Part shown: positions 1 through 7,942 of the stretch, in pieces | How the letters are laid out: every line of letters begins with the position of its first letter | Numbering within the stretch: the stretch's first letter is position 1 | NCBI GenBank assembly: GCA_963931105.1 | Contig: OZ007004.1 | Span: 992,001-1,056,000, forward strand | DNA length: 64,000 bases | Reading direction: 5' to 3' | Source: UMGS1590 sp900552455 | Lineage (GTDB): Bacteria; Bacillota; Peptococcia; Peptococcales; Peptococcaceae | The notes under the pieces: generated by a model | Database searches by the model: none | The model's input: only the letters and a program-made list of their open reading frames with translations | What the model was told of the DNA's origin: nothing | Position numbers and translations under genes: made by a program

Positions 1-309
1 GCGCTGCTCGCCGCGCTGACAGATGGCGAAGGGCGCTATCCTGGATTTTTTTCGCTGCACGCGCTTTCCTTCGCCAGCGGCGACAAAGCCGAAGGGCGTG
101 CGCGCATGGCGCAGCATTTCAGCGCCCTGCATGGAAAATTGGTGGAAGCGCTGGAAAACGACACGCGCATCCGCGCCGGCGTTTTCGACGGCGACCTGTC
201 GCGCGGGAGCTTTGCGCGCTACGTGATGTCGCTGGCCATTTCTCAGCAGATCCATCCCGGCGGCAGCAGCGCCGCCCTCTTGGCGATGATCCGCAACTGT
301 ATCTATTGA
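1..309 (+). CDS. C-terminal fragment of an unidentified protein
   Basis: The reading frame is open from the first base and ends with TGA at 307-309, giving the last 102 residues of a protein whose start lies outside the window. The visible part is alanine rich, has no obvious membrane segment and ends in a glycine-rich patch (HPGGSSAALLAM) followed by RNCIY. That patch loosely recalls the C-terminus of CitG/MdcB-type triphosphoribosyl-dephospho-CoA synthases (PGG-A-LLA), but the rest cannot be matched, so no function is assigned. A terminator follows closely, so this is the last gene of its unit. Confidence 0.6.
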   Translation, partial: ALLAALTDGEGRYPGFFSLHALSFASGDKAEGRARMAQHFSALHGKLVEALENDTRIRAGVFDGDLSRGSFARYVMSLAISQQIHPGGSSAALLAMIRNCIY

Positions 310-313
310 AGAG

Positions 314-332
314 AACCCGCCCGTCGGGTTTT
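314..332 (+). terminator. intrinsic terminator after the partial gene
   Basis: AACCCG (314-319) pairs with CGGGTT (325-330) across a five-base loop, followed by TTTTATTTT. Confidence 0.6.
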
Positions 333-345
333 ATTTTGAACGAAA

Positions 346-360
346 CTGAACAAAGTTCAG
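346..360. promoter_or_regulatory. perfect palindrome, possible operator
   Basis: CTGAAC-AAA-GTTCAG is a perfect 15-base inverted repeat about 50 bases before the membrane protein gene at 409. It has no T-tract, so it is more like a protein-binding site than a terminator. No regulator is identified. Confidence 0.35.
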
Positions 361-408
361 CTTCCGCAGCTGAACGCACCTTTGACATTTGAGAATGGAG
401 GGCTCGCA

Positions 409-819
409 ATGGTTAAAAAGAGAACCTTATTGTTTTTGGCAGCGCTCGTTTGGCTCGCCGCCGGCGTCAACATCATGCGCATCGGCGTCATCGCTTACAG
501 CGGTCATCTCACGCTCCTGGCGGCTGCCGGCTCCGTCGTCGTTTTCGTGCTTTTCTGGCGCATGTTCCGCGGCCTTGTCGGCAAACACACCGGCCGCATC
601 CATGATTTTGCCGAAGAGCGTCAGTTTTTCTGGCGATTTTTCGACGCCCGCTCCTTCGCCATCATGGCCGTGATGATGACAGGCGGCATCACCATCCGCG
701 TCATGCATCTTGCGCCAGATGCGTTCATCGCCATTTTCTACACCGGCCTCGGCACAGCGCTGGCCCTCGCCGGCCTCGCCTTTGGCTGCCAGTTTTTCCG
801 ATATGAGGAGCAGGGATGA
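409..819 (+). CDS. small multi-spanning membrane protein, unknown function
   Basis: A 136-residue protein with about four hydrophobic segments (near residues 5-22, 30-50, 83-100 and 105-128) separated by short basic and aromatic stretches. The ATG at 409 is chosen because GGAGGG lies eight bases upstream; an earlier in-frame ATG at 382 has no ribosome binding site. No catalytic motif or known domain is recognisable. It is preceded by a palindrome at 346-360 and followed by a two-way terminator shared with the convergent YgbA-like gene, so it is probably monocistronic. The start and membrane location are well supported; the role is not. Confidence 0.75.
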   Translation: MVKKRTLLFLAALVWLAAGVNIMRIGVIAYSGHLTLLAAAGSVVVFVLFWRMFRGLVGKHTGRIHDFAEERQFFWRFFDARSFAIMAVMMTGGITIRVMHLAPDAFIAIFYTGLGTALALAGLAFGCQFFRYEEQG

Positions 820-830
820 CCCTGCATAAA

Positions 831-859
831 ACGCCTGCGCCGTTTCAAGGCGCAGGCGT
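831..859. terminator. bidirectional intrinsic terminator
   Basis: ACGCCTGCGCC (831-841) pairs with GGCGCAGGCGT (849-859). A T-run follows on the minus strand (GCGTTTTATG) and a T-rich stretch on the plus strand, between two convergent genes. Confidence 0.8.
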
Positions 860-863
860 TCTG

Positions 864-1211
864 TCATTTCTCTTCCTTTTTCAGCCGACGTTTTTCGGCG
901 CGGCTGGTGACGACGTGGCGGATGGCGGCGATGGGGTGGATGTAGAGCATGCGCGGCGCGCTGTAGCGCATGACGGTGCGGATGGCTTCGCGCATCTCTG
1001 GCTTGTAGCAGTGGACGCGGCAGTTGGAGCAGAAGGTTTTTGTTTCCATAAACGGGCAGTGGTCGCTGCGCTCTGCGGCGTAGCGCGATAGCCGAGCACA
1101 TTCCTCGCAGAGCGCGCCCTTCGGCGTGTTGTGATGACGGTTGCAGTAGAGCGCGATCATCTCATGCACCATTGCTTTTTCGCGCTCACATTTTTTGGCG
1201 AGATCTGGCAT
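864..1211 (-). CDS. YgbA family (nitrous oxide-stimulated promoter) protein
   Basis: A 115-residue cysteine-rich soluble protein that matches the E. coli YgbA family (PF11756). Visible conserved blocks are MIALYC near residue 18, LCEECARL near 34, CPFMETKTFCSNCRVHCYKP (about 51-70) and MRYSAPRML (about 78-86). The cysteine pattern suggests bound metal or an iron-sulfur cluster. In enterobacteria the family responds to nitrosative stress, but its biochemical role is poorly known. The start at 1211 follows GAAGGAGGAAG; the longer frame upstream has no ribosome binding site. It stands alone behind the promoter at 1248-1277. Confidence 0.85.
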   Translation of the reverse strand: MPDLAKKCEREKAMVHEMIALYCNRHHNTPKGALCEECARLSRYAAERSDHCPFMETKTFCSNCRVHCYKPEMREAIRTVMRYSAPRMLYIHPIAAIRHVVTSRAEKRRLKKEEK

Positions 1212-1247
1212 CGATCTTCCTCCTTCGTGCGAGAATTTCCTGCTCCC

Positions 1248-1277
1248 AGTATAAGCGAACGCCGCCGCCGGTTGCAA
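1248..1277 (-). promoter_or_regulatory. sigma-A-type promoter for the YgbA-like gene
   Basis: On the minus strand TTGCAA (1277-1272) and TATACT (1253-1248) are separated by 18 bases, upstream of the start at 1211. Confidence 0.6.
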
Positions 1278-1284
1278 GCAGGAA

Positions 1285-1440
1285 AATAAGTGAAGAAGTG
1301 TGTTCACTTTTCTTCGGTTTTGCTCACTTACTAGCGAATAAGTGAAGAGAAACGTTTGAGTTTCTTAGGTTTTGTTCACTTATCGGCGAATAAGTGAACA
1401 AATCTGTTCGTTTTTCTTAGATTCTCTTCACTTATTGGCG
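1285..1440. repeat. three tandem 52-bp units, each an inverted repeat
   Basis: AATAAGTGAA recurs at 1285, 1337 and 1389, an exact 52-base period. Each unit ends with the reverse-complementary TTCACTTAT-like sequence (TCACTTACTAGCG, TTCACTTATCGGCG, TTCACTTATTGGCG), so each can fold into a long stem-loop with a T-rich centre. Most of the 1212-1532 gene-free stretch is this block, between two divergent promoters. Function unknown: operator array, structured RNA or mobile repeat. Confidence 0.75.
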
Positions 1441-1458
1441 CGTCCTGACCACAGCCCC

Positions 1459-1487
1459 TTGAGTGCGGCGCGCATCTCTGGTATGCT
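1459..1487 (+). promoter_or_regulatory. promoter of the small gene and alcohol dehydrogenase pair
   Basis: TTGAGT (1459-1464), 17-base spacer, TATGCT (1482-1487); the first start codon is 46 bases further on. Confidence 0.6.
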
Positions 1488-1532
1488 GTAGGAAAGTGTA
1501 GCGGAGTATGACGACCCTTGGAGGTGTCTGAT

Positions 1533-1778
1533 ATGTTAGGAGAAAAATTAATGAAGGTGATCGGCGAAGGGCGCGACAATCGTCCGGCGGCGGTCATCAT
1601 TGACCCGATGACAGGCGTGCCGGATTTTGAACGCTATCGTCCAATGGAAAGTGAGCTGCCGCAGCAGCAGCCGACGGCGGAGCTGATCCAGTACGAGGTC
1701 GCTGGCGAAAGCGTCGACGACGTGCTGGCGCGGGTGATCGCGGCGCACGATGGTGCGGCGCAGAGTGAAGGAGAATGA
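1533..1778 (+). CDS. small hypothetical protein coupled to an alcohol dehydrogenase
   Basis: An 81-residue acidic soluble protein of unknown family. The ATG at 1533 follows GGAGG by eight bases; an upstream TTG at 1518 overlaps that site and is rejected. The sequence has a pattern like that of small conserved proteins in which charged helices flank a PMTGVPDFERYRP segment (about residues 28-40). Its stop overlaps the beginning of the next frame and lies only two bases before the preferred start of the iron-dependent alcohol dehydrogenase, so the two are almost certainly co-transcribed and translationally coupled. No function can be assigned. Confidence 0.7.
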   Translation: MLGEKLMKVIGEGRDNRPAAVIIDPMTGVPDFERYRPMESELPQQQPTAELIQYEVAGESVDDVLARVIAAHDGAAQSEGE

Positions 1779-1780
1779 GC

Positions 1781-2938
1781 ATGGAAGCATTTGAGTATCA
1801 ATTACCGACAAAAATCGTCTTCGGCGTAGGACGCTACGCGGAGACGGGCGCGCTTTGCGCGGCCATTGGCAAAAAGGTGCTGCTGCATTATGGCGGCGGC
1901 TCGATCAAGAAGAGCGGGCTCTACGATCGTGTGAAGAAATCGCTCGCAGACGCTGGCTGCAGCGTCTGCGAGCTGGGCGGCGTGCAGCCAAATCCGCGGC
2001 TGGCGCTGGTGCGCGAAGGGATCGCGCTGTGCAAACGCGAGGGCGTGGAGATGATCCTTGCAGTCGGCGGTGGCAGCGTCATCGATTCGGCGAAGGGAAT
2101 TGCTGCCGGCGTCTGCTACGACGGCGATGTCTGGGATTGCTACACGGGCAAAGCACCGGTCGCTGCGGCGCTGCCCCTTGGCGTTGTGCTGACGATCCCG
2201 GCAGCGGGCAGCGAATGCTCGGATGTCAGCGTTGTCACGCGTCCAGACAGCCACGATAAGCGTAGCTTCCACGCTGCTGCAGTGACGCCGCGTTTTGCGA
2301 TCATCGCGCCGGACGTGTTCACCACGCTGCCGCGTAATCAGATCGCCAACGCGACGGTCGATGTCATCAGCCACGTGATGGAGCGTTTCTTCAGCGACAG
2401 CACCCATGTCACGCTCACAGACCGTCTCTGCATCGCGACCATCGAAACGGCCATGCAGCTCGGCCTCTGGCTTTACGATCATCCGGATGATCTCGATGCT
2501 TGGGCGGAATTTGCGCTCACAGCCAACATCGCCCACAATGGCGTGCTCGGCCAGGGACGCATCGAAGACTGGGGCGCGCACGGGATCGGTCACGAGCTCA
2601 GCGCTTTTTACGACGTCGCTCACGGCGCCAGTCTGGCCATCGCCATTCCTGCCTGGATGCGCTACGCCGCTGCGCAAAAACCGGCGCGGCTTGTGCAGTT
2701 TGCCCGCGAAGTCATGCACATCTACAGCCAGGACGAAGCGCGGGCCATCGAACAGGCTGTGAGCGATTTTGAAGCGTTCTGCCGCAGACTCGGCCTGGCC
2801 ACGCGCCTCAGCGCTGCCGGACTTGCCGATGCAGATCTTGCCGCCATGGCGAAGAGTGTTGTCAAATATCGCAGCCGCGGCAATTATATTTCTCTCCACG
2901 AAGAAGACTGCTTGCGCATTTACGAGCTTGCGCTATAA
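1781..2938 (+). CDS. iron-containing alcohol dehydrogenase, YqhD/BdhA-like
   Basis: A 385-residue group III alcohol dehydrogenase that reduces aldehydes or ketones (for example butanal) with NAD(P)H. Seen: GGGSIKKSGLYD near residue 37, the nucleotide-binding GGGSVIDSAKGIAAG near 96, and the metal region with NATVDVISHVMERF near 190 and HGIGHELSAFYDVAHG near 262, which supply the Asp and three His ligands. Length is normal for the family. The ATG at 1781 is preferred over 1775 because AAGGAG lies seven bases upstream. The GGGSIK turn is typical of the YqhD/BDH subgroup. Substrate cannot be read from sequence; it is cytoplasmic and fermentative by context. Confidence 0.9.
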   Translation: MEAFEYQLPTKIVFGVGRYAETGALCAAIGKKVLLHYGGGSIKKSGLYDRVKKSLADAGCSVCELGGVQPNPRLALVREGIALCKREGVEMILAVGGGSVIDSAKGIAAGVCYDGDVWDCYTGKAPVAAALPLGVVLTIPAAGSECSDVSVVTRPDSHDKRSFHAAAVTPRFAIIAPDVFTTLPRNQIANATVDVISHVMERFFSDSTHVTLTDRLCIATIETAMQLGLWLYDHPDDLDAWAEFALTANIAHNGVLGQGRIEDWGAHGIGHELSAFYDVAHGASLAIAIPAWMRYAAAQKPARLVQFAREVMHIYSQDEARAIEQAVSDFEAFCRRLGLATRLSAAGLADADLAAMAKSVVKYRSRGNYISLHEEDCLRIYELAL

Positions 2939-2963
2939 TAGTATATTAGAACATTCCAAATGA

Positions 2964-2990
2964 GCGGACCCTGGTGGTCCGCCCGTTTTA
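2964..2990 (+). terminator. intrinsic terminator after alcohol dehydrogenase
   Basis: GCGGACC (2964-2970), five-base loop, GGTCCGC (2976-2982), then CCGTTTTA. Confidence 0.7.
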
Positions 2991-3007
2991 TGAAGGGAGA
3001 GAGTTGC

Positions 3008-3922
3008 GTGTCTCGCGCATCTGAACAGAAAAATTCCTATTTCCACAGTTTTTTGCTGCTCATGACCGCCACCATCTGGGGCGTTGCCTTTGTTGCCCAG
3101 AGCGTCGGCATGGATCATGTCGGGCCGATCACGTTCGTTGCGGCGCGCAATGTTGTCGCTGTTGTTGCGCTGATCCCGGTGCTTTTTTATTTCAAGGGCC
3201 GCAATGCGCGAAAAAATGTGCCGCGTCCGTCCTGTGACCGTCGCACATTCTGGACCGGCGGGATCCTCTGCGGCACGCTGCTCTTCGGCGGCATGGTCAC
3301 GCAGCAGATCGGCCTTGTCTACACGACCGTCGGCAAAGCTGGCTTCATTACGACGACATATGTGGTGTTGGTGCCGCTTTTGGGCATCCTCCTCGGGCGC
3401 AAGATCGGCCTGCGGATGTGGCTGGCGGTGCTTTTGGCGCTGGCGGGGCTGTATTTTCTCTGCGTCAAGCAGGGAGAATTTTCCATCGGGCTCGGTGATT
3501 CCATCGTGTTGCTCTGCGCATTTTTCTACACCATCCAGATCACCTGCGTTGATTATTACGTGCAGAAGATCGACAGCATCCAGCTCAATTTCATGCAGAT
3601 GGCTGTGTGTGCCGTGCTCGGCAGCGTCAGCGCTGTGATCTTTGAAGATCCAAGTTGGGCCAATCTTCTCGCCGCTGCGCTGCCGATCCTCTACGCCGGC
3701 GTTTGCTCCAGCGCCATGGGCTTCACGTTCCAGACCGTCGCCCAGGAGCATGTGTCGCCGACGGTCGCCAGCCTCATCATGAGCCTGGAAAGCTGCATTT
3801 CTGCCATCGCCGGCTGGGCACTGCTGGGGCAGGTGCTCAACGGGCGCGAGCTGGCCGGCTGTGTGCTCATGTTCTGCGGCATCGTCCTCAGCCAGTTGCC
3901 GGAGAAAATAGGAAAAAGGTAG
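3008..3922 (+). CDS. EamA/DMT family transporter
   Basis: A 304-residue inner membrane protein of the drug/metabolite transporter superfamily with two EamA repeats and about ten membrane segments. The N-terminal repeat begins with LLLMTATIWGVAFVAQSVG, a typical EamA opening, and the second ends with SLIMSLESCISAIAGWALLGQ and a C-terminal helix. These proteins usually export small metabolites or amino acids. The GTG at 3008 is chosen because AGGGAGA lies seven bases upstream; the longer frame starting at 2960 begins inside the preceding terminator. It appears to be monocistronic, closed by the bidirectional terminator at 3943-3981. Substrate unknown. Confidence 0.88.
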   Translation: MSRASEQKNSYFHSFLLLMTATIWGVAFVAQSVGMDHVGPITFVAARNVVAVVALIPVLFYFKGRNARKNVPRPSCDRRTFWTGGILCGTLLFGGMVTQQIGLVYTTVGKAGFITTTYVVLVPLLGILLGRKIGLRMWLAVLLALAGLYFLCVKQGEFSIGLGDSIVLLCAFFYTIQITCVDYYVQKIDSIQLNFMQMAVCAVLGSVSAVIFEDPSWANLLAAALPILYAGVCSSAMGFTFQTVAQEHVSPTVASLIMSLESCISAIAGWALLGQVLNGRELAGCVLMFCGIVLSQLPEKIGKR

Positions 3923-3942
3923 CGGATCTTCACTGTGATAAG

Positions 3943-3981
3943 AAAACGTCCATCTCGGACCGATGTCGAGATGGACGTTTT
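3943..3981. terminator. strong bidirectional terminator
   Basis: AAAACGTCCATCTCG (3943-3957) pairs perfectly with CGAGATGGACGTTTT (3967-3981) over a nine-base loop, between two convergent genes. Confidence 0.9.
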
Positions 3982-3982
3982 G

Positions 3983-5407
3983 TCATTTCTGTTTCTTTTT
4001 TTCTTTCTTCTTGCCGTCTTTCTTCTTTTCTTTCGGCGGTTTCTGCGATTTTTTCTTGTCGGCTTTCTTCTTCGCTGGCAGTTCGTCGTCGTCGATCGCG
4101 TCGTTGCAGCCGAATTCGTCGATGAGCCGTTCTACAACTTCCATCTGAGCCTGGCCGCTCTGGCGCATCATTTGGGTGTAGAGTCGCATGGCGCGTGTGA
4201 CCAGCGGATTGTCGTCTTCGCTGAGGCGTTCCTGGAGCTGGTCGATGTTGTAGAAGGTGTCGCAGTAGATGCTCAGGCGCTGGTTGAGACGGCGGATGCG
4301 CAGATACTGCTGGGCGAGCTGGTAATCGGCCAGCGGGCTGAAAAATTCGAAAAGATAGCGGCTGGTCTTGCAGAGGCTGCGCAGATGCTCGATGGCGTCC
4401 AGATCGTTGAAATCGGTGGCGCAGATGGCGTCGAGGACGAGTCGGTAGCGATGCGAGAGCTGCTCGCGCACGAGGATCTCCAGCGGTGCTGTCTCTTTGG
4501 CGGTCATGAGGACTGCGATGGTCTGGTGCAGCGCTTCGTTGTAATCCTCTTCGCTGTCTTCGCGGCTGAGGTGGTCGCAGAGGGTCATGAGGGCGTCGTT
4601 TTGTTCGACGACCATGGCGTCGGCGAGCACGGCGAGCTCGAGCTTGCGGGAATTGTGGATGGTTTTTAAGATGGCATTGATGGCGCGCAGCTCTTCGAGA
4701 TCGTCGTAAAGAGAGAGGTAGAGCCGCTCAGCTTTGCGGAATGGCTTCTGGCTGCAGTATGGCTCGATGAATTCAAGCAGCGCGTACTGGCTGCGCAGAG
4801 CGACGCGCAGCGCGCTCAATGCGTCGCTGTCGTCGGGATCGTCGAGAAAGGTGTCGCGCGCCTTGACGATCTGTTTGTGCTGGCGCTCGATGAGCGTTGC
4901 GATGCCGACGCCGACAGGAACGCTGAAAAGATCGAGGGTTTTCATCTGGTCGAAGTCGATGCCTGCGATGCGGATGGCGCGTTCAGGCGCATGTGGCGGC
5001 AGATAGAGCATTTCGCCGCAGCCTTTTTTGAAATGCACGTCGAGACCGGTCATGGCGCGCACCCAATCGCTGAGATAAGGTTCGTGGCCGACGATGACGA
5101 GGGTGTCGCCGTGGCGGTGGTTGCGGATGGCGTCGGCAAAGGCGTCGATGTCACCATCTTCCAGGAAAGGCTGGATTTCTGGTGAAACATGGGGCATGTA
5201 GCGGCAAAGCACTTCGGCGGTCTGGAGCGCGCGGGTCTTTGGCGAAGTCCAAACCTCGCAGCTTGCTTTGGCGTTGAGATAGCGCGCCAGAGAGGGATAC
5301 GCGTTTTCCAGGCGTTCGCGGCCGGCGGGCGTGAGGGCGCGGCGAAAATCGCTGCCGTCGGCGGAGCTGGCTTCGGCCTGGCCGTGGCGGATGAGGATGA
5401 GTCGCAT
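3983..5407 (-). CDS. SixA-like histidine phosphatase fused to a CHAD domain
   Basis: A 474-residue two-domain protein. Residues 1-150 are a histidine-phosphatase (SixA/phosphoglycerate mutase-like) domain with the RHG motif at residues 7-9 (LILIRHGQAE) and the second catalytic histidine in VIVGHEPYLSDW near 109. Residues about 170-440 are a CHAD domain, helical with the regularly spaced Arg, His and Lys that bind polyphosphate in known members. The last 35 residues are almost wholly lysine with some glutamate. The combination suggests a phosphohydrolase acting on, or held near, polyphosphate, but that is inference. Single gene; a TATACT hexamer lies upstream near 5455. Confidence 0.85.
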   Translation of the reverse strand: MRLILIRHGQAEASSADGSDFRRALTPAGRERLENAYPSLARYLNAKASCEVWTSPKTRALQTAEVLCRYMPHVSPEIQPFLEDGDIDAFADAIRNHRHGDTLVIVGHEPYLSDWVRAMTGLDVHFKKGCGEMLYLPPHAPERAIRIAGIDFDQMKTLDLFSVPVGVGIATLIERQHKQIVKARDTFLDDPDDSDALSALRVALRSQYALLEFIEPYCSQKPFRKAERLYLSLYDDLEELRAINAILKTIHNSRKLELAVLADAMVVEQNDALMTLCDHLSREDSEEDYNEALHQTIAVLMTAKETAPLEILVREQLSHRYRLVLDAICATDFNDLDAIEHLRSLCKTSRYLFEFFSPLADYQLAQQYLRIRRLNQRLSIYCDTFYNIDQLQERLSEDDNPLVTRAMRLYTQMMRQSGQAQMEVVERLIDEFGCNDAIDDDELPAKKKADKKKSQKPPKEKKKDGKKKEKKKQK

Positions 5408-5560
5408 GGGGATTCCTTCTTTCTGTGTGTCGTTGTGCGGATGTATTGCTTTCAGTATAGCATTTTTGCAGCGGTGAGAAAAGAATCGCGCGGTGGCGGC
5501 GACTGAGAAAAAATTTTCTGGAAATTGGTGAAAATTTATCGCAAATATTAGACGAATTAT

Positions 5561-5589
5561 TTGTGATTTTCCGCCATATTTGTTATACT
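5561..5589 (+). promoter_or_regulatory. promoter of the lutABC operon
   Basis: TTGTGA (5561-5566), 17-base spacer, TATACT (5584-5589). The rest of the 5408-5730 gap is AT-rich on the left and holds a roughly 140-base leader on the right in which no known riboswitch is recognised. Confidence 0.75.
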
Positions 5590-5730
5590 AAATTGATAGA
5601 CAGGGAAGCTGTGTCAAATGTTGTTAGGACACATCAAAGCGAATGTACAACCACTTGATAGGTGCATTGGCAAAGGAGACATGCCCGTGTCTGCTTGCAA
5701 AAAATTTTCCAAAGATAAGGAAGGTGTCCC

Positions 5731-6468
5731 ATGAAAATTCATTTATTTACTCAATGCATGGTGGATATGTTTTATCCACAGGTCGGCATTGCTGCGGTCG
5801 AGGTGCTCGAACGTCTCGGCTGCGATATTACCGTGCCAAAGAAACAGGTCTGCTGCGGCCAGCCGCTGATCAACTCCGGCTATGTCAAGGCTTCCAAGGC
5901 GTCGATCAAAAACACGATCGAAGCGTTTGAAGATGCAGAGACCATCGTCAGCCTTTCCGGCTCCTGCGCTTTCGCAATGAAGCACGAGTACATGAAGATC
6001 CTTGCTGACGAACCACAGTGGGCGATCCGCGCACAGCGTGTTGCAGACCGTCTCTACGAATTCACCGATTTCATCGTCAATGTCCTTGGCGTGACCGATG
6101 TTGGTGCGACCCTGAACAAAAAGGTCACATTCCACAAATCCTGCCACGCTACCCGTCTGCTCGGCGTTAAGGAACCACCGCTGATTCTCCTGCAAAACGT
6201 ACACGGCCTGGAATACGTTGAAATGGAAAAGGCTGACCGTTGCTGCGGTTTCGGCGGCACGTTCTCCGTCAAACAGCCTGACATTTCTGAGCAGATCGTT
6301 GCTGAAAAAGCGCAGACTGTCATCGACAGCGGCGCCGACATTCTCTGCGGCGCAGACCAGGCCTGCCTGATGAACATCGCTGGTCGTCTTGACCGTATGC
6401 GCGACAGAGGCGAGCTGACCCGTGACATCAAGGTCATGCACATCGCCGAGATCCTCAACTGCCGCTAA
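5731..6468 (+). CDS. lutA: lactate utilisation protein LutA, Fe-S subunit
   Basis: A 245-residue cytoplasmic protein with two CCG (cysteine-rich, DUF224) domains, first subunit of the LutABC complex that oxidises L-lactate to pyruvate. First set: TQCMVD near residue 8, KQVCCGQP near 42 and SGSCAF near 84; second set: HKSCHAT near 137, DRCCGFGGTFS near 168 and DQACLMN near 210. These coordinate an Fe-S cluster and pass electrons. AAGGAAGG precedes the ATG. First gene of a tight lutA-lutB-lutC operon (19- and 3-base gaps). No regulator gene of the LutR type adjoins it. Equivalent names in other species are ykgE and yvfV. Confidence 0.93.
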   Translation: MKIHLFTQCMVDMFYPQVGIAAVEVLERLGCDITVPKKQVCCGQPLINSGYVKASKASIKNTIEAFEDAETIVSLSGSCAFAMKHEYMKILADEPQWAIRAQRVADRLYEFTDFIVNVLGVTDVGATLNKKVTFHKSCHATRLLGVKEPPLILLQNVHGLEYVEMEKADRCCGFGGTFSVKQPDISEQIVAEKAQTVIDSGADILCGADQACLMNIAGRLDRMRDRGELTRDIKVMHIAEILNCR

Positions 6469-6487
6469 AAAATAAGGGGGAAATACT

Positions 6488-7939
6488 ATGGCAATTCTCT
6501 ACAAACTGGACGGCAAAGAGCAGAGCTTCCAGGACCGCGTCAAAGATTGCATCGCGGATGATTTTAAGCATAACGCCATCACCACCGCGACGGATGTTTT
6601 CTACAGCAAGCGCGCTGCCCTCGTCGATGAAGTACCGGAATGGGAAGATCTGCGCGAAGAAGCACGCCGCATCCGCAACCACGTTCTGGACAACCTCGAC
6701 TACTATCTGGCTCAGTTTGCCGAAAACGCAGAAAAAGCCGGCTCCCATGTCTACTTTGCACAGACCGACAAAGAAGCCGTGCAGCAGGTTATCGAGATCT
6801 TCGAAAACCGTGGCGCTCAGAAAATGGTAAAGAGCAAATCCATGGTCTCTGAAGAAATCGACATCAACCATGCACTCATCGACCACGGCGTAGAAGTTTT
6901 CGAAACCGACCTCGCTGAGATCATCCTGCAGCTGAACGACTGGAACCCACCAAGCCACATCGTTGTGCCAGCGCTGCACCTCGACCGCGTGGCCATTCGT
7001 GACGTCTTCCATCGTTACGGCTACACCGGCGACGAAGACCCAACCCGCGAAACCAAGTTCATCCGTGGCTTCATCCGCGAAAAATTCCTCAACGCCGACG
7101 TTGGTATGACCGGCTGCAACTTTGGTGTTGCTGAGACCGGTACCTGCACCCTCGTTACTAATGAAGGGAATGGTCGTATGACCACCTCCGTTCCAAACAC
7201 CCAGATCATCCTCATGGGCATGGAACGTATCGTCCCAAGCTTCGAAGCCCTCGACGTTATGATGAGCCTGCTCGTTCGTAGCTCCGTCGGCTCCAAGATC
7301 ACTTCTTACTTCTCCATGACCACTGGTCCTCGCAAGGCTGACGAAGTCGATGGCCCTGAAGAACAGCACATCATCATCATCGACAACGGCCGTTCCAAGA
7401 TCCTGGCCAGCGAATTCCGCGATATGCTCCGTTGCATCCGTTGCGGCGCCTGCCTCAACATCTGCCCAGTCTATCGCCACATCACCGGTCATGGCTACGG
7501 CTCCATCTATCCGGGCCCAATGGGCGTTGTCCTCACTCCGCTGCTCGTTGGTTACGACAAAGCGGGTTCCCTGCCATGGGCATCCACCCTTTGTGGCGCC
7601 TGCAGCGATCACTGCCCTGTCAAGATCCCACTGCATGAGCTCATCCTTCGCCATCGCCAGATCCTCGTTGAAGAAGAAGGCTACGGCAAGGGCATGCAGG
7701 ATTTCGTCTTCACCGCAGCCGGCACCGCGCTTGCGCATGAAAAGCTCTTCGACCTCGGTACCAAGGTTGGCGCGCGTGTCATGCCTTTCCTCGCCAAGGA
7801 CCGCAAGTCCCTCAAGGAAGACGTCAAGATCCCTGTGCTCAAAAACTGGACACAGTCCCGCGACATGGACACCCTGTCCAAAGAAAAATTCCGCGACTGG
7901 TTCAAGAAGCACGAAGCAGAAAAGAAAGGCGGGAAGTAA
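6488..7939 (+). CDS. lutB: lactate utilisation protein LutB, LUD plus ferredoxin domains
   Basis: A 483-residue subunit of the LutABC L-lactate oxidation complex. Residues about 60-300 form the LUD domain, with the conserved GCNFGVAETGT stretch near 210. Near residue 317 comes CIRCGACLNICPVY and near 370 CGACSDHCPVKIP, two ferredoxin-type motifs each supplying ligands for a 4Fe-4S cluster, followed by a C-terminal helical tail ending in lysines. Ribosome binding site AAGGGGG lies seven bases before the ATG. Length agrees with the family. Codon use is biased towards C-ending codons, as in acetate kinase here, which suggests strong expression. Confidence 0.94.
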   Translation: MAILYKLDGKEQSFQDRVKDCIADDFKHNAITTATDVFYSKRAALVDEVPEWEDLREEARRIRNHVLDNLDYYLAQFAENAEKAGSHVYFAQTDKEAVQQVIEIFENRGAQKMVKSKSMVSEEIDINHALIDHGVEVFETDLAEIILQLNDWNPPSHIVVPALHLDRVAIRDVFHRYGYTGDEDPTRETKFIRGFIREKFLNADVGMTGCNFGVAETGTCTLVTNEGNGRMTTSVPNTQIILMGMERIVPSFEALDVMMSLLVRSSVGSKITSYFSMTTGPRKADEVDGPEEQHIIIIDNGRSKILASEFRDMLRCIRCGACLNICPVYRHITGHGYGSIYPGPMGVVLTPLLVGYDKAGSLPWASTLCGACSDHCPVKIPLHELILRHRQILVEEEGYGKGMQDFVFTAAGTALAHEKLFDLGTKVGARVMPFLAKDRKSLKEDVKIPVLKNWTQSRDMDTLSKEKFRDWFKKHEAEKKGGK

Positions 7940-7942
7940 TCC

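Noticed and set aside
1285..1440. CRISPR array
   Set aside because: Only three units, inverted repeats inside the unit rather than repeat-spacer structure, and no cas genes.
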